In this document: in pieces, positions 24,232 to 31,731 of the stretch
Position numbering within the stretch: the first letter of the stretch is position 1
Layout: every line of letters begins with the position of its first letter
NCBI GenBank assembly: GCA_012523015.1
Contig: JAAYJI010000083.1
Span: forward strand, 1-35,145
Reading direction: 5' to 3'
Length of the DNA stretch: 35,145 nucleotides
From: Candidatus Hydrogenedentota bacterium
Lineage (GTDB): Bacteria; Hydrogenedentota; Hydrogenedentia; Hydrogenedentales; CAITNO01
The notes under the pieces: generated by a model
What the model saw: the letters and a program-made list of their open reading frames with translations, nothing else
Told to the model about the DNA's origin: nothing
Database searches by the model: none
Translations under genes and position numbers: made by a program

Positions 24232-27015
24232 ATGAATAACCGCTTGAACATGTTGTCGATCCTAATTTTGATTGCCGTAACTTTATCGAATCAGGCACTG
24301 TCGGAGTTGGTAGATCATTGGGGACATTGCGCCGCTGTGCCCGCAGTCGTCAATCCTGCAGAAACATCGTCTTTGCAAGAGGTCATTACCCTTAGTGGGG
24401 AGTGGGAGTTCGTCACAGATCCCAGACTCATGGGACGGCATCGCATGGGCAAAGGCCCCGATTGGAATGAGCCGGAGTGGAACGATATCCGCGCCATCAT
24501 GGTGCCCGGCTGCTGGGAGGCGCAGGGTGTGGGCGAGCCGGGCATGAGTCAGCCTTGGGATTTGCCCTTTGATCGCATACCGCGGCCCATCAATCATATG
24601 TACATGGGAACGGTTCGCTATCGGCGCAGTATGGAGATTCCGGAGAGTTGGGCGGATAAACGGATTTGGCTGAAAGTGGGCGGCGTGCGGACGGAGGCAT
24701 GGTTCTGGGTGAATCAGCAGCGTGTGGCGCATCTCAACACCTATTGCGGCACTTACAAATACGACATCACCGATCTGGTGAAAGCAGGGGAGACCGCGGA
24801 AATCGTGGCTACCCTAAGAAATGATACGCCAAGCCGAAAAGGTTGTATGGCGGCTTATCACCGTTTCGGCGGCTTTTATCGCGATATCGAACTGGAAGCA
24901 ACGCCGCAGGTGCGTATCGAGGATGTGTGGGTGCGCAGCGACATCGATAAACCTTCCGCCTTGGTTGCCGTAGACGTGCAGAGCACGGCAGAAAACGGAA
25001 GCCAAGCCTTATCCGTTGATATTCAAATCAAATCCATGGATGGTGTTCTTGTCGGACAAGAGCGGCGGCTCCTTAAGCTTGATAATACGAAAAAGCTGTC
25101 CGTGACTTGTGAAGTGAAGATGTCCGGGGCGCAGCTTTGGACGCCTGAAACGCCGACCCTGTATAGCGCAACGGTGACGCTTCTTGACGGCGATACACCC
25201 ATACACGGTTGGAAAGAGCGTTTTGGCCTGCGCAAACTCGAGGTGCGCGGCGATCGCTTTTATCTCAACAATCAGCCCTTTTTGGCACGAGGATTTGGAG
25301 ACGACTATATCTATCCCCTCACTTTGATTTCGCCGCCCGACCGTGAATTTCATAAAGCGCACCTCTTGCGTGCGAAAGAGGCAGGCTTCAATTATGTTCG
25401 CCTCCATACCCACTGTGAGATTCCGGAATATTATGAAGCTGCCGATGAAGTGGGGATTTTGCTTCAGCCGGAATTGCCCTATTATCACGATATCACGCCT
25501 GAGGGTTTCGAATTTGATCCCATGCGTGACCTGAAAGAATTGTACCGTCATTATCGACGCTATGTTTCTTTTGCCTCCTATTCTCTAGGTAATGAGGGCT
25601 ATATTGGCGCGCCGCTCGATCAGGAGTTGTATCAGTGGGCGAAGGCAAACGATCCAGACCGTATTTTCCAACATCAAGACGGCGGCTGTAACCAACCGGG
25701 CAATACGGACTATTACACACCTAACGGCTATGGCTTGGCGTCCTCCATTGTGCCGTGGGAAGTGGGCGCTTTTGATAGTCTTGATATGCCCTTTATTTCT
25801 CATGAATACTTGAATCTGGGTATTAAAATGGATCCCCGTATTGCGCCCCAATTCACAGGCGTGATTCCCTGTCCCCGTTCCATGGAAGATTATGAAGCCT
25901 CTCTCGAAAAAGCAGGCTTAGACCGCCGATGGGGAGACGCATGCCTGAACGCTGCACACGGGCTGCAAGGTTATTATCAAAAGCAGGGCATTGAACAGGC
26001 ACGTCTGGATCCCGCCTGCGACGGCTATTCTTATTGGACTATTGTGGATGTCATGGTGGAACAGGCAGGTACCTATACGGGACAAGGCTTTTTAAATGCC
26101 TTTTGGGAAGAGAAAGAGGGTGGCTTAAGCTTAGAACAATTCCGTCAGTTCAACGGACCCACCGCCTTGCTGGCAACCTTCAATCCCGATAGCGCCATTG
26201 CTGTTTCCGGTGATGAATGCAGCGCAGACTTGTGGATATCTCATTTCGATCATGAAAACTTAGAAGATATTCAGGTGTCGTGGAAATTGGCAAGCTTCAC
26301 GCACGTACTGGCAGAAGGTGTGTTGGAACCAACGACCGTAACGACCGGAGAAGTGAAGTCCTTAGGAAGTGCCTCGTTTTCCATACCCGAGTTGGAGCAG
26401 CCCATTCAGGCTTTTTTCGTGGCGAAGATCGACGGACATGACTGCAAAAATCTTTGGATGCTGTGGCTTTTCCCAAAACGAGCGTCTAAAGACGGCAGCC
26501 ATATCGCCGTTACGGAAGATCTGTACGAAGCCTTATCACCGCGCTATACAGGATTGCTCAAAGCCGGTATGGAGGAAGCTGCAAAGGCGCAAGTCGTTAT
26601 CGGATCTTGGCAGCATCCTGAGGTATTGGTCGCAACAGAACAAGGCAAACAAGGACTCATGGTCGGACCCGCTGAAGGACGCCCCAATGTGACCTTAGGT
26701 TGGTGGTCTTTAGGCGATCAAATCGGAACTGCTTTTGCAGATCATCCCGCCTTGGCTCACTTTCCCCATTCAGGGAATTTGACGCCTCTTTGGTTCCGGC
26801 TTATCAAAAAAGGAATTGCCCTGCCTCTTACGGATGAGGGCGAATGGGAGTACATTGCGGTGGGAGAAGGGCAGACGCAGTATTTCGCCTATATCATGGA
26901 AAAGAAAGATCCTGACGGACGGCCTTTCTTGATGACGCACGGTGTGGATCTCCTTGCCGACACACCGGAAGGCGCTTTCCTATTGGATGCCATGGTGGAT
27001 TACCTAAGACCTTAA
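24232..27015 (+). CDS. Secreted glycoside hydrolase family 2 protein
   Basis: This 927-residue protein has a signal peptide (MNNRLNMLSILILIAVTLS). A jelly-roll sugar-binding domain comes first (about 30-200, including HMYMGTVRYRRSM and VNQQRVAHL). An immunoglobulin-like domain (about 215-330) and a TIM barrel follow. The barrel has the acid/base pair N454-E455 in SYSLGNEGY and the nucleophile candidate E525 in MPFISHEYLN. GLRKLEVRGDRFYLNNQPFLARG is the classic GH2 entry to the barrel. About 300 residues after the barrel form a further beta-rich part. It probably cleaves a terminal beta-sugar (galactose, mannose or glucuronate) outside the cytoplasm. I chose the ATG at 24232, with GGAG 7 bases upstream, because it gives a clean signal peptide; ATG 24193 and TTG 24169 are alternatives. 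Confidence 0.87.
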   Translation: MNNRLNMLSILILIAVTLSNQALSELVDHWGHCAAVPAVVNPAETSSLQEVITLSGEWEFVTDPRLMGRHRMGKGPDWNEPEWNDIRAIMVPGCWEAQGVGEPGMSQPWDLPFDRIPRPINHMYMGTVRYRRSMEIPESWADKRIWLKVGGVRTEAWFWVNQQRVAHLNTYCGTYKYDITDLVKAGETAEIVATLRNDTPSRKGCMAAYHRFGGFYRDIELEATPQVRIEDVWVRSDIDKPSALVAVDVQSTAENGSQALSVDIQIKSMDGVLVGQERRLLKLDNTKKLSVTCEVKMSGAQLWTPETPTLYSATVTLLDGDTPIHGWKERFGLRKLEVRGDRFYLNNQPFLARGFGDDYIYPLTLISPPDREFHKAHLLRAKEAGFNYVRLHTHCEIPEYYEAADEVGILLQPELPYYHDITPEGFEFDPMRDLKELYRHYRRYVSFASYSLGNEGYIGAPLDQELYQWAKANDPDRIFQHQDGGCNQPGNTDYYTPNGYGLASSIVPWEVGAFDSLDMPFISHEYLNLGIKMDPRIAPQFTGVIPCPRSMEDYEASLEKAGLDRRWGDACLNAAHGLQGYYQKQGIEQARLDPACDGYSYWTIVDVMVEQAGTYTGQGFLNAFWEEKEGGLSLEQFRQFNGPTALLATFNPDSAIAVSGDECSADLWISHFDHENLEDIQVSWKLASFTHVLAEGVLEPTTVTTGEVKSLGSASFSIPELEQPIQAFFVAKIDGHDCKNLWMLWLFPKRASKDGSHIAVTEDLYEALSPRYTGLLKAGMEEAAKAQVVIGSWQHPEVLVATEQGKQGLMVGPAEGRPNVTLGWWSLGDQIGTAFADHPALAHFPHSGNLTPLWFRLIKKGIALPLTDEGEWEYIAVGEGQTQYFAYIMEKKDPDGRPFLMTHGVDLLADTPEGAFLLDAMVDYLRP

Positions 27016-27062
27016 AGGTACAGGTATAAATCCGCCAATCATAGATTCATTACGCGATGGGT

Positions 27063-28514
27063 TTACCAGAAGTAGCGTATACCGTCCCATGCCACTTGTA
27101 CGATGGTGATCGGGTTTTTCGGAATGGCATGGGGGAATAGTCGGGTCGCAATTCTAAAAACAGCAAAACTAAAACCTGCTTTGCGTGCCAAGGAAATGGG
27201 GATGGGCGCCTTGATTAATGCCCGTGCAAAAGGAAGCAGGAAGCGGGGAACCGTGCAGTAAAGCGTTCCGAGACAGGCAATGCGCGCCTGTATTTTCTTT
27301 TCTTTCATGGTGTAGGTCGTGAGTGGACTCAAGGCGGAGAAACGGGTAAGAAAATCGGCGTCTGCCGGCATATAGCCGTGTTCAATGGCATAGTCCGCTA
27401 ACTCTGTCCCCCGCGAAGGACTGCATACGCTGAAGGTGGGCACGGTCAGTTTTAAGCTGCGCGTAAAATTGAGGGAATTAAAGTCATCTTCAATGGTCGT
27501 GCCCGGAATGCCGATCATCGTGTTGCCGTAGGTCTTTATCTTGTATTTCCGCGCAATTTCAAATGCGCGACGCATATCCGCATCAGACAGGCCCCGTTTC
27601 AATATGCCGTTTCGGATGGGTTCGGAACCCGCTTCCACCGCCATGGAAATGGAGTAGCATCCTGCCGATTTAAGCAGCTGCGCCGCCTCTTCAGAGAAGG
27701 TGTTGGGACGCATAAGACAATAAAAAGGAATGCCGATCCGTTTCGGATATTCTTCGGAGAACTCGCGCAGCCAATCATCCACGGTGAGCGAAAAGGTATC
27801 ATCGAAAAAACGGATAAAGCGCACCGGCGGATAGCGTTTAATCGTGTCTTCGATTTCCGATAAAAGACTGTCCACAGAACGACGGCGCAATAGGGGACCG
27901 CACTCTTTAAACATGCGATTGTATACGTGGTTGTAGCAAAAGGTGCAATGATAGGGGCATCCCCGAGACGCCATAAAAGAGCGCAATCCTGTGCGGGGAA
28001 TGTAGGGAACCGCTTCATAATAGATGTCGCGGTCGGCGAGGGGCAGGGCGTCTAGTTCTTCACTGTTTAATTTTTCGCGAAGCAGCGCTCCCGCTCCAGT
28101 TAAGCCAATGTTGGGAATACCTTCTAAGGATTCGCCTTTTTCCAGACGTGTTAAGAGCGTGGGTAATGCGCGTTCACCATCACCTTGGCAAATGGCATCC
28201 AATTTCATTTCATCGAGAATACCGGGCGAAAAAGTGGGGTGTGGTCCGCCCATAATACGAAATACGGATTGTCCCGATGTCTCAAGATAAGTGCGCAACG
28301 CTTCATCTGCCGGTTTAAAGGCGTCCAGCTCGCTGCCGATCACACTGTACGCAACTACATCAGGTTCCAGAGTTTTGACACGTTCCACCAAATCCTCTTT
28401 TTTGAGTAAGGTTAGGCTGACTTTATGACCGGCTTTCTTGCAAATCGAAGAGAGAAGCATGACGCCGTGAGGTTCTATGGCATAAGGAATATTTAAAACA
28501 AAAAGAATATGCAT
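27063..28514 (-). CDS. B12-binding-domain radical SAM protein
   Basis: This 483-residue protein has an N-terminal cobalamin-binding-type domain (LSSICKKAGHKVSL, MGGPHPTFSP at 88-97, GDGE at 111-114). A radical SAM barrel follows, with the 4Fe-4S cysteines C186, C190 and C193 in RGCPYHCTFC. AVEAGSEPIRNGILKRG and MIGIPGTTIEDD are family-typical SAM-contact regions. The C-terminal ~90 residues contain a hydrophobic helix. The B12 domain lacks a DxHxxG motif, which is common in this group because they often bind cobalamin base-off. Members methylate unreactive carbons or build lipids and cofactors; the substrate is not evident. The neighbours (GH2, and a divergent membrane glycosyltransferase) suggest, weakly, a cell-envelope lipid or glycan target. 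Confidence 0.87.
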   Translation of the reverse strand: MHILFVLNIPYAIEPHGVMLLSSICKKAGHKVSLTLLKKEDLVERVKTLEPDVVAYSVIGSELDAFKPADEALRTYLETSGQSVFRIMGGPHPTFSPGILDEMKLDAICQGDGERALPTLLTRLEKGESLEGIPNIGLTGAGALLREKLNSEELDALPLADRDIYYEAVPYIPRTGLRSFMASRGCPYHCTFCYNHVYNRMFKECGPLLRRRSVDSLLSEIEDTIKRYPPVRFIRFFDDTFSLTVDDWLREFSEEYPKRIGIPFYCLMRPNTFSEEAAQLLKSAGCYSISMAVEAGSEPIRNGILKRGLSDADMRRAFEIARKYKIKTYGNTMIGIPGTTIEDDFNSLNFTRSLKLTVPTFSVCSPSRGTELADYAIEHGYMPADADFLTRFSALSPLTTYTMKEKKIQARIACLGTLYCTVPRFLLPFARALIKAPIPISLARKAGFSFAVFRIATRLFPHAIPKNPITIVQVAWDGIRYFW

Positions 28515-28587
28515 GGTGGAGAATACTTCTAGGTGGGATGTGTTTTTAAAGCGTTTAAAAAGTAGATCCGTGAATACAGCAGAACGC

Positions 28588-28602
28588 TTGGTATGGTACC
28601 AA
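28588..28602. repeat. Short palindrome in the divergent rSAM/GT39 gap
   Basis: TTGGTA-TGG-TACCAA is a perfect inverted repeat with 6-base arms, lying midway between two divergent genes. It could be an operator for either, but no promoter is clear beside it. Confidence 0.3.
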
Positions 28603-28718
28603 TTCTTTACGCTTTATATCAAAGGTAAATCTGAGAATTTTGTGATCTGTCCGTCGCATTTCACATTCAAATCACCTTCGTTTTGATTAGCAAGGACAAA
28701 GCGATTATCATATTTGCC

Positions 28719-31073
28719 ATGACATTCCTCAAACGAAATAGAAATGTGTCTTTGTTTTCTGCTGCGAAACTTTCGAGCGCGAAAAGACGACTGCCCTGGG
28801 TGAATCTACTGCTCTTAGTCCTTGTCATGGGAATAGGTTTTACCTTGCGCATTGCCTATCTCTACGAACTGCAAGAGCGGCCGCAATTCCAAGTACCCCT
28901 GTATTTTCAAACCGATATGGGGTTCATCGACAATTCAGCCCTCGATTGGGCGACGGCGGCACGCGAATATTGTGGACTTCCCCCGATAGAACCACGCTTT
29001 GAGCGCTTCTTGGTGTGGCGTCACCGCTACAGCGATGCTTTAATGCGTCCGCCGGGATACATGGTTTTTCTCAGTTCCCTTTATTTCTTTTTCGGGGATT
29101 CCCAATTCGCTGTCCGTCTTGTTCAAATGCTCTTGGGGATGGGCAGCGTTTTGCTGGGCTATCGTGTTGGCAAACAATTGTACAGCCGCAACACAGGCCT
29201 GTTAATGGCGGTATGTTTGTCCTTTTATTGGCCCTTTATCATTTACGAAGCCTCGCTCCATGAACCTGTGCTCGTCATTTTTATGTCCCTCTTATTTATG
29301 AGCGGAGCCCTATGGTGGGCGCAACGGCCGGGGTGGCTGCGATCCTTGTGGATGGGCTTCTTATGCGGTCTTTACACAGTCTGCTCCTCTGCGATTATCC
29401 TATTTTTACCGGTCTTAGTTGCTTGGAGTGTGTGGGTTCTTGGGCGCTATAAAAAACGGAAGAGCGCCGCCGTGCCTGTTTCTGATTTCGACAATACAGC
29501 TGACGGCGACACTAATGAAGGCCATTGCCCGGAGCAGATCGCGCCCCCTTCGAAAAAACCTTCCTGGTTTCTGCTCTTTTCCATAGGGAATGTAGTTCTT
29601 ATAATATTCGCTTTCTTTATTCCGCTCCTGCCGATAGCCTTGTTTAATTACAATACTTCCGGTCACTTTGTGATCAATAGTTTTGGACACGGGATAACCC
29701 TATACTTGGGCAACCAGCCCGATTCCAAAGGCTTGTTGAGCAGTTCAGAAAAATTATTGGACGCTTATTTGGGGGATGAACATAAAGACTTGCGTGTTGA
29801 TGAGAAGATGGTGCAGATCGATGATTTTTGGGCCTTGTCCGACTTTGCATTACACAAAGCTTTACAGCAAATGTTCGCTCATCCCAAATGGTTTATAACC
29901 CTTACGTTGAAGCGGGCGGCATTATTTTGGTCGCCCAAAGAGATTTCACAAAATATTACGGAATATGCGGATCGGCTATTTTCGGATGTACTCTATTATG
30001 TACCCGGGAATTTCGCCTTTGTCTACGCCTTCTTTCTGGTAGGGCTGCTCTATTATTTCGCCGTATTTTTTAAGATGATATCCCTGCGCCGTGCCCATGT
30101 ATTTACACGCGATCCCTGGGACACCACCCGCGCCACGGAAGGGTATACGCTGCTATTGCTCTTAATTTTGGTGTGGTATGGGCCCATTTGTTTCCTTTGG
30201 ATTTCTGCCCATTACCGAGCGCCCATACTGCCGGCGCTCTTTGCTTTCGCAGCACTCGCCTTTTGTCGGCTTGAATATTATTTCAGAACACGAAGCTTTT
30301 TCATGTGTATCATGGGGGCGGTTATCGTTTTTCATGTAGGCGTCATAGGATACCTGATCCCTTTTTCCTATGACGACGATATTCAGACTTGGCTTTATTT
30401 CCGCGAACAGTACTATGAGAAGGAAGGGGAATCCGAAAAAATTCTCGCCTTAGCAGAGCAGGTGGTTGACCGCGCTCCGAACCATCTGTATTCGAGGCAG
30501 GTCTATGCTTACAGTCTGTATAAGTGCGGTCACTTTGAGCAGGCTCTCGTTGAATATGAAAAGATTTTACCTCGTTTAACCGAGCCTTACCAAGTGGCTT
30601 CTGTTGCGGAAACAGTGGGGCTCTTGCGCCGTGATCAAGGCGATAATGAAGGCGCTAAACAAGCTTTTTTACAGTGTATCTACAATGATTCGCGCCGTGC
30701 CCTTGCTTTTCATGGTCTTGGTAATATTGCTTTTGAATCGGGCGATTATAGCGACGCGATCCACTATCTGAAACAGGCATTGGTCCTTGATGAGAGCAAC
30801 TCGAATACCTATTTCTTGTTGGGCTTGTCCTATAAAAACAGCGGGGATATAAAGGCGGCGGAAGAAATCTTTCGCCAAGGCACAATCATAAACCCGGAGG
30901 ATCCGTGGCCCCTAATTGCTTTGGCGGATCTTCTGTCTGAAACGGGATCTGTGGAAGAAGCTTGCCCGCTTTATGAAAAGGCGATGCTTCTCAGTCCCGA
31001 AAACGCGGCGTTTCGTGAGGCTTATGAAAAGTACTGCCTCCAAAGGGAAGCGCCTAATCCAGCTGACAACTAA
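28719..31073 (+). CDS. GT39/ArnT-like membrane glycosyltransferase fused to C-terminal TPR repeats
   Basis: This is a polytopic GT-C protein of about 784 residues. An N-terminal helix (WVNLLLLVLVMGIGFTLRI) is followed by a loop with acidic residues (FIDNSALDWATAAREYC), and RPPGYMVFL is the periplasmic motif of dolichyl/undecaprenyl-phosphate sugar transferases. Roughly 9-11 hydrophobic segments follow to about residue 550. The last ~230 residues are tetratricopeptide-like helices (ALVEYEKILPRL, GNIAFESGDYSDAIHYLKQAL, YKNSGDIKAAEEIFRQG). The enzyme would transfer a sugar from a lipid-linked donor to a protein or lipid, with the TPR tail possibly binding a partner. The start is uncertain: ATG 28719 or TTG 28683, neither with a clear ribosome site. 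tRNA-Gly follows. Confidence 0.82.
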   Translation: MTFLKRNRNVSLFSAAKLSSAKRRLPWVNLLLLVLVMGIGFTLRIAYLYELQERPQFQVPLYFQTDMGFIDNSALDWATAAREYCGLPPIEPRFERFLVWRHRYSDALMRPPGYMVFLSSLYFFFGDSQFAVRLVQMLLGMGSVLLGYRVGKQLYSRNTGLLMAVCLSFYWPFIIYEASLHEPVLVIFMSLLFMSGALWWAQRPGWLRSLWMGFLCGLYTVCSSAIILFLPVLVAWSVWVLGRYKKRKSAAVPVSDFDNTADGDTNEGHCPEQIAPPSKKPSWFLLFSIGNVVLIIFAFFIPLLPIALFNYNTSGHFVINSFGHGITLYLGNQPDSKGLLSSSEKLLDAYLGDEHKDLRVDEKMVQIDDFWALSDFALHKALQQMFAHPKWFITLTLKRAALFWSPKEISQNITEYADRLFSDVLYYVPGNFAFVYAFFLVGLLYYFAVFFKMISLRRAHVFTRDPWDTTRATEGYTLLLLLILVWYGPICFLWISAHYRAPILPALFAFAALAFCRLEYYFRTRSFFMCIMGAVIVFHVGVIGYLIPFSYDDDIQTWLYFREQYYEKEGESEKILALAEQVVDRAPNHLYSRQVYAYSLYKCGHFEQALVEYEKILPRLTEPYQVASVAETVGLLRRDQGDNEGAKQAFLQCIYNDSRRALAFHGLGNIAFESGDYSDAIHYLKQALVLDESNSNTYFLLGLSYKNSGDIKAAEEIFRQGTIINPEDPWPLIALADLLSETGSVEEACPLYEKAMLLSPENAAFREAYEKYCLQREAPNPADN

Positions 31074-31127
31074 CAGGTGCCGGACTTCTCCGATACGTTT
31101 CGGACGCTTGCATTTTCATCCAAAACT

Positions 31128-31156
31128 TTGAACAATGGCAGCCTTTTTGTTACACT
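31128..31156 (+). promoter_or_regulatory. Promoter of tRNA-Gly
   Basis: TTGAAC (31128-31133), a 17-base spacer and TACACT (31151-31156) place the start 6-9 bases before the mature tRNA, a usual arrangement for tRNA genes. Confidence 0.55.
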
Positions 31157-31171
31157 TAGATACTCCCTTGA

Positions 31172-31247
31172 GCGGGACTAACTCAGTTGGTAGAGTGCCA
31201 GCTTCCCAAGCTGGATGTCGCGGGTTCGAACCCCGTGTCCCGCTCCA
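31172..31247 (+). tRNA. tRNA-Gly, anticodon CCC
   Basis: The 76-base cloverleaf pairs fully: acceptor GCGGGAC/GTCCCGC, D arm ACTC/GAGT, anticodon stem CCAGC/GCTGG with loop TTCCCAA (anticodon CCC at 31205-31207), and T stem GCGGG/CCCGT with loop TTCGAAC (one G-T wobble). The discriminator is T and CCA is encoded. It reads GGG codons. Confidence 0.95.
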
Positions 31248-31382
31248 TTTTTATGCTCCACAGCCGGGATATGGGGATCGTTTATCATAAGCGACAATGG
31301 ACATTCAGTGCCTTTTTTTCTCGAAGGGTTCAGGCATACTTAGAGGGGAAAGAATGTCCTAGATTAAAAACATTTCCTTTTG

Positions 31383-31394
31383 CCAAATATTTGG
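31383..31394. repeat. 12-bp perfect palindrome CCAAATATTTGG upstream of aceE
   Basis: A perfect palindrome without spacer lies about 340 bases before aceE. It could be an operator half, but AT-rich 12-mers arise by chance fairly often. Confidence 0.25.
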
Positions 31395-31457
31395 TTTACA
31401 TAGCGCTTAAATGAAATAAAAGGCGTGGGGATTAGGTTTAATAACATAGGACAATGG

Positions 31458-31491
31458 GATTGAAAATAGATCATACAGTCTATTTTGAATC
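31458..31491. promoter_or_regulatory. 34-base inverted repeat in the aceE leader, possible operator or RNA stem-loop
   Basis: GATTGAAAATAGA (31458-31470) and TCTATTTTGAATC (31479-31491) pair at 12 of 13 positions around an 8-base spacer. It could be a regulator site or a transcribed hairpin. No T-run follows, so it is not a standard terminator. Confidence 0.45.
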
Positions 31492-31731
31492 GGTTCACAC
31501 AGAAGTTAGTAATAGCCCAACAAATGCATTCTTTCTAAGTCGTGTAGATCCCCGATCCCTGTTGCACATTCAGGATAACTTTTCTCGTCGTCCCGGTCTG
31601 AGGAAAAAGGACAGGTCTAAGCCGTTCTTATACCGTCGTGTGCAATAAAGGAAGGACTGAATAGCCCTACAAGGGAAACTGAAATATCGTTGCGGCGATG
31701 AAGGGTGCATTCGGAATCAGAGGAGACCGCC

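Larger units (their letters stand above)
31248..31731. other. Long leader/intergenic region between tRNA-Gly and aceE
   Basis: These 484 bases have no convincing gene. They hold a 12-bp palindrome and a 34-base inverted repeat (both listed) and end in the aceE ribosome site AGGAG. A single reliable promoter could not be picked. The length and symmetry suggest control of the pyruvate dehydrogenase genes. Confidence 0.5.

Noticed and set aside
31454-31648. 64-codon open frame between tRNA-Gly and aceE.
   Set aside because: It runs through the 34-base inverted repeat, has a poor ribosome site and shows no protein-like features.
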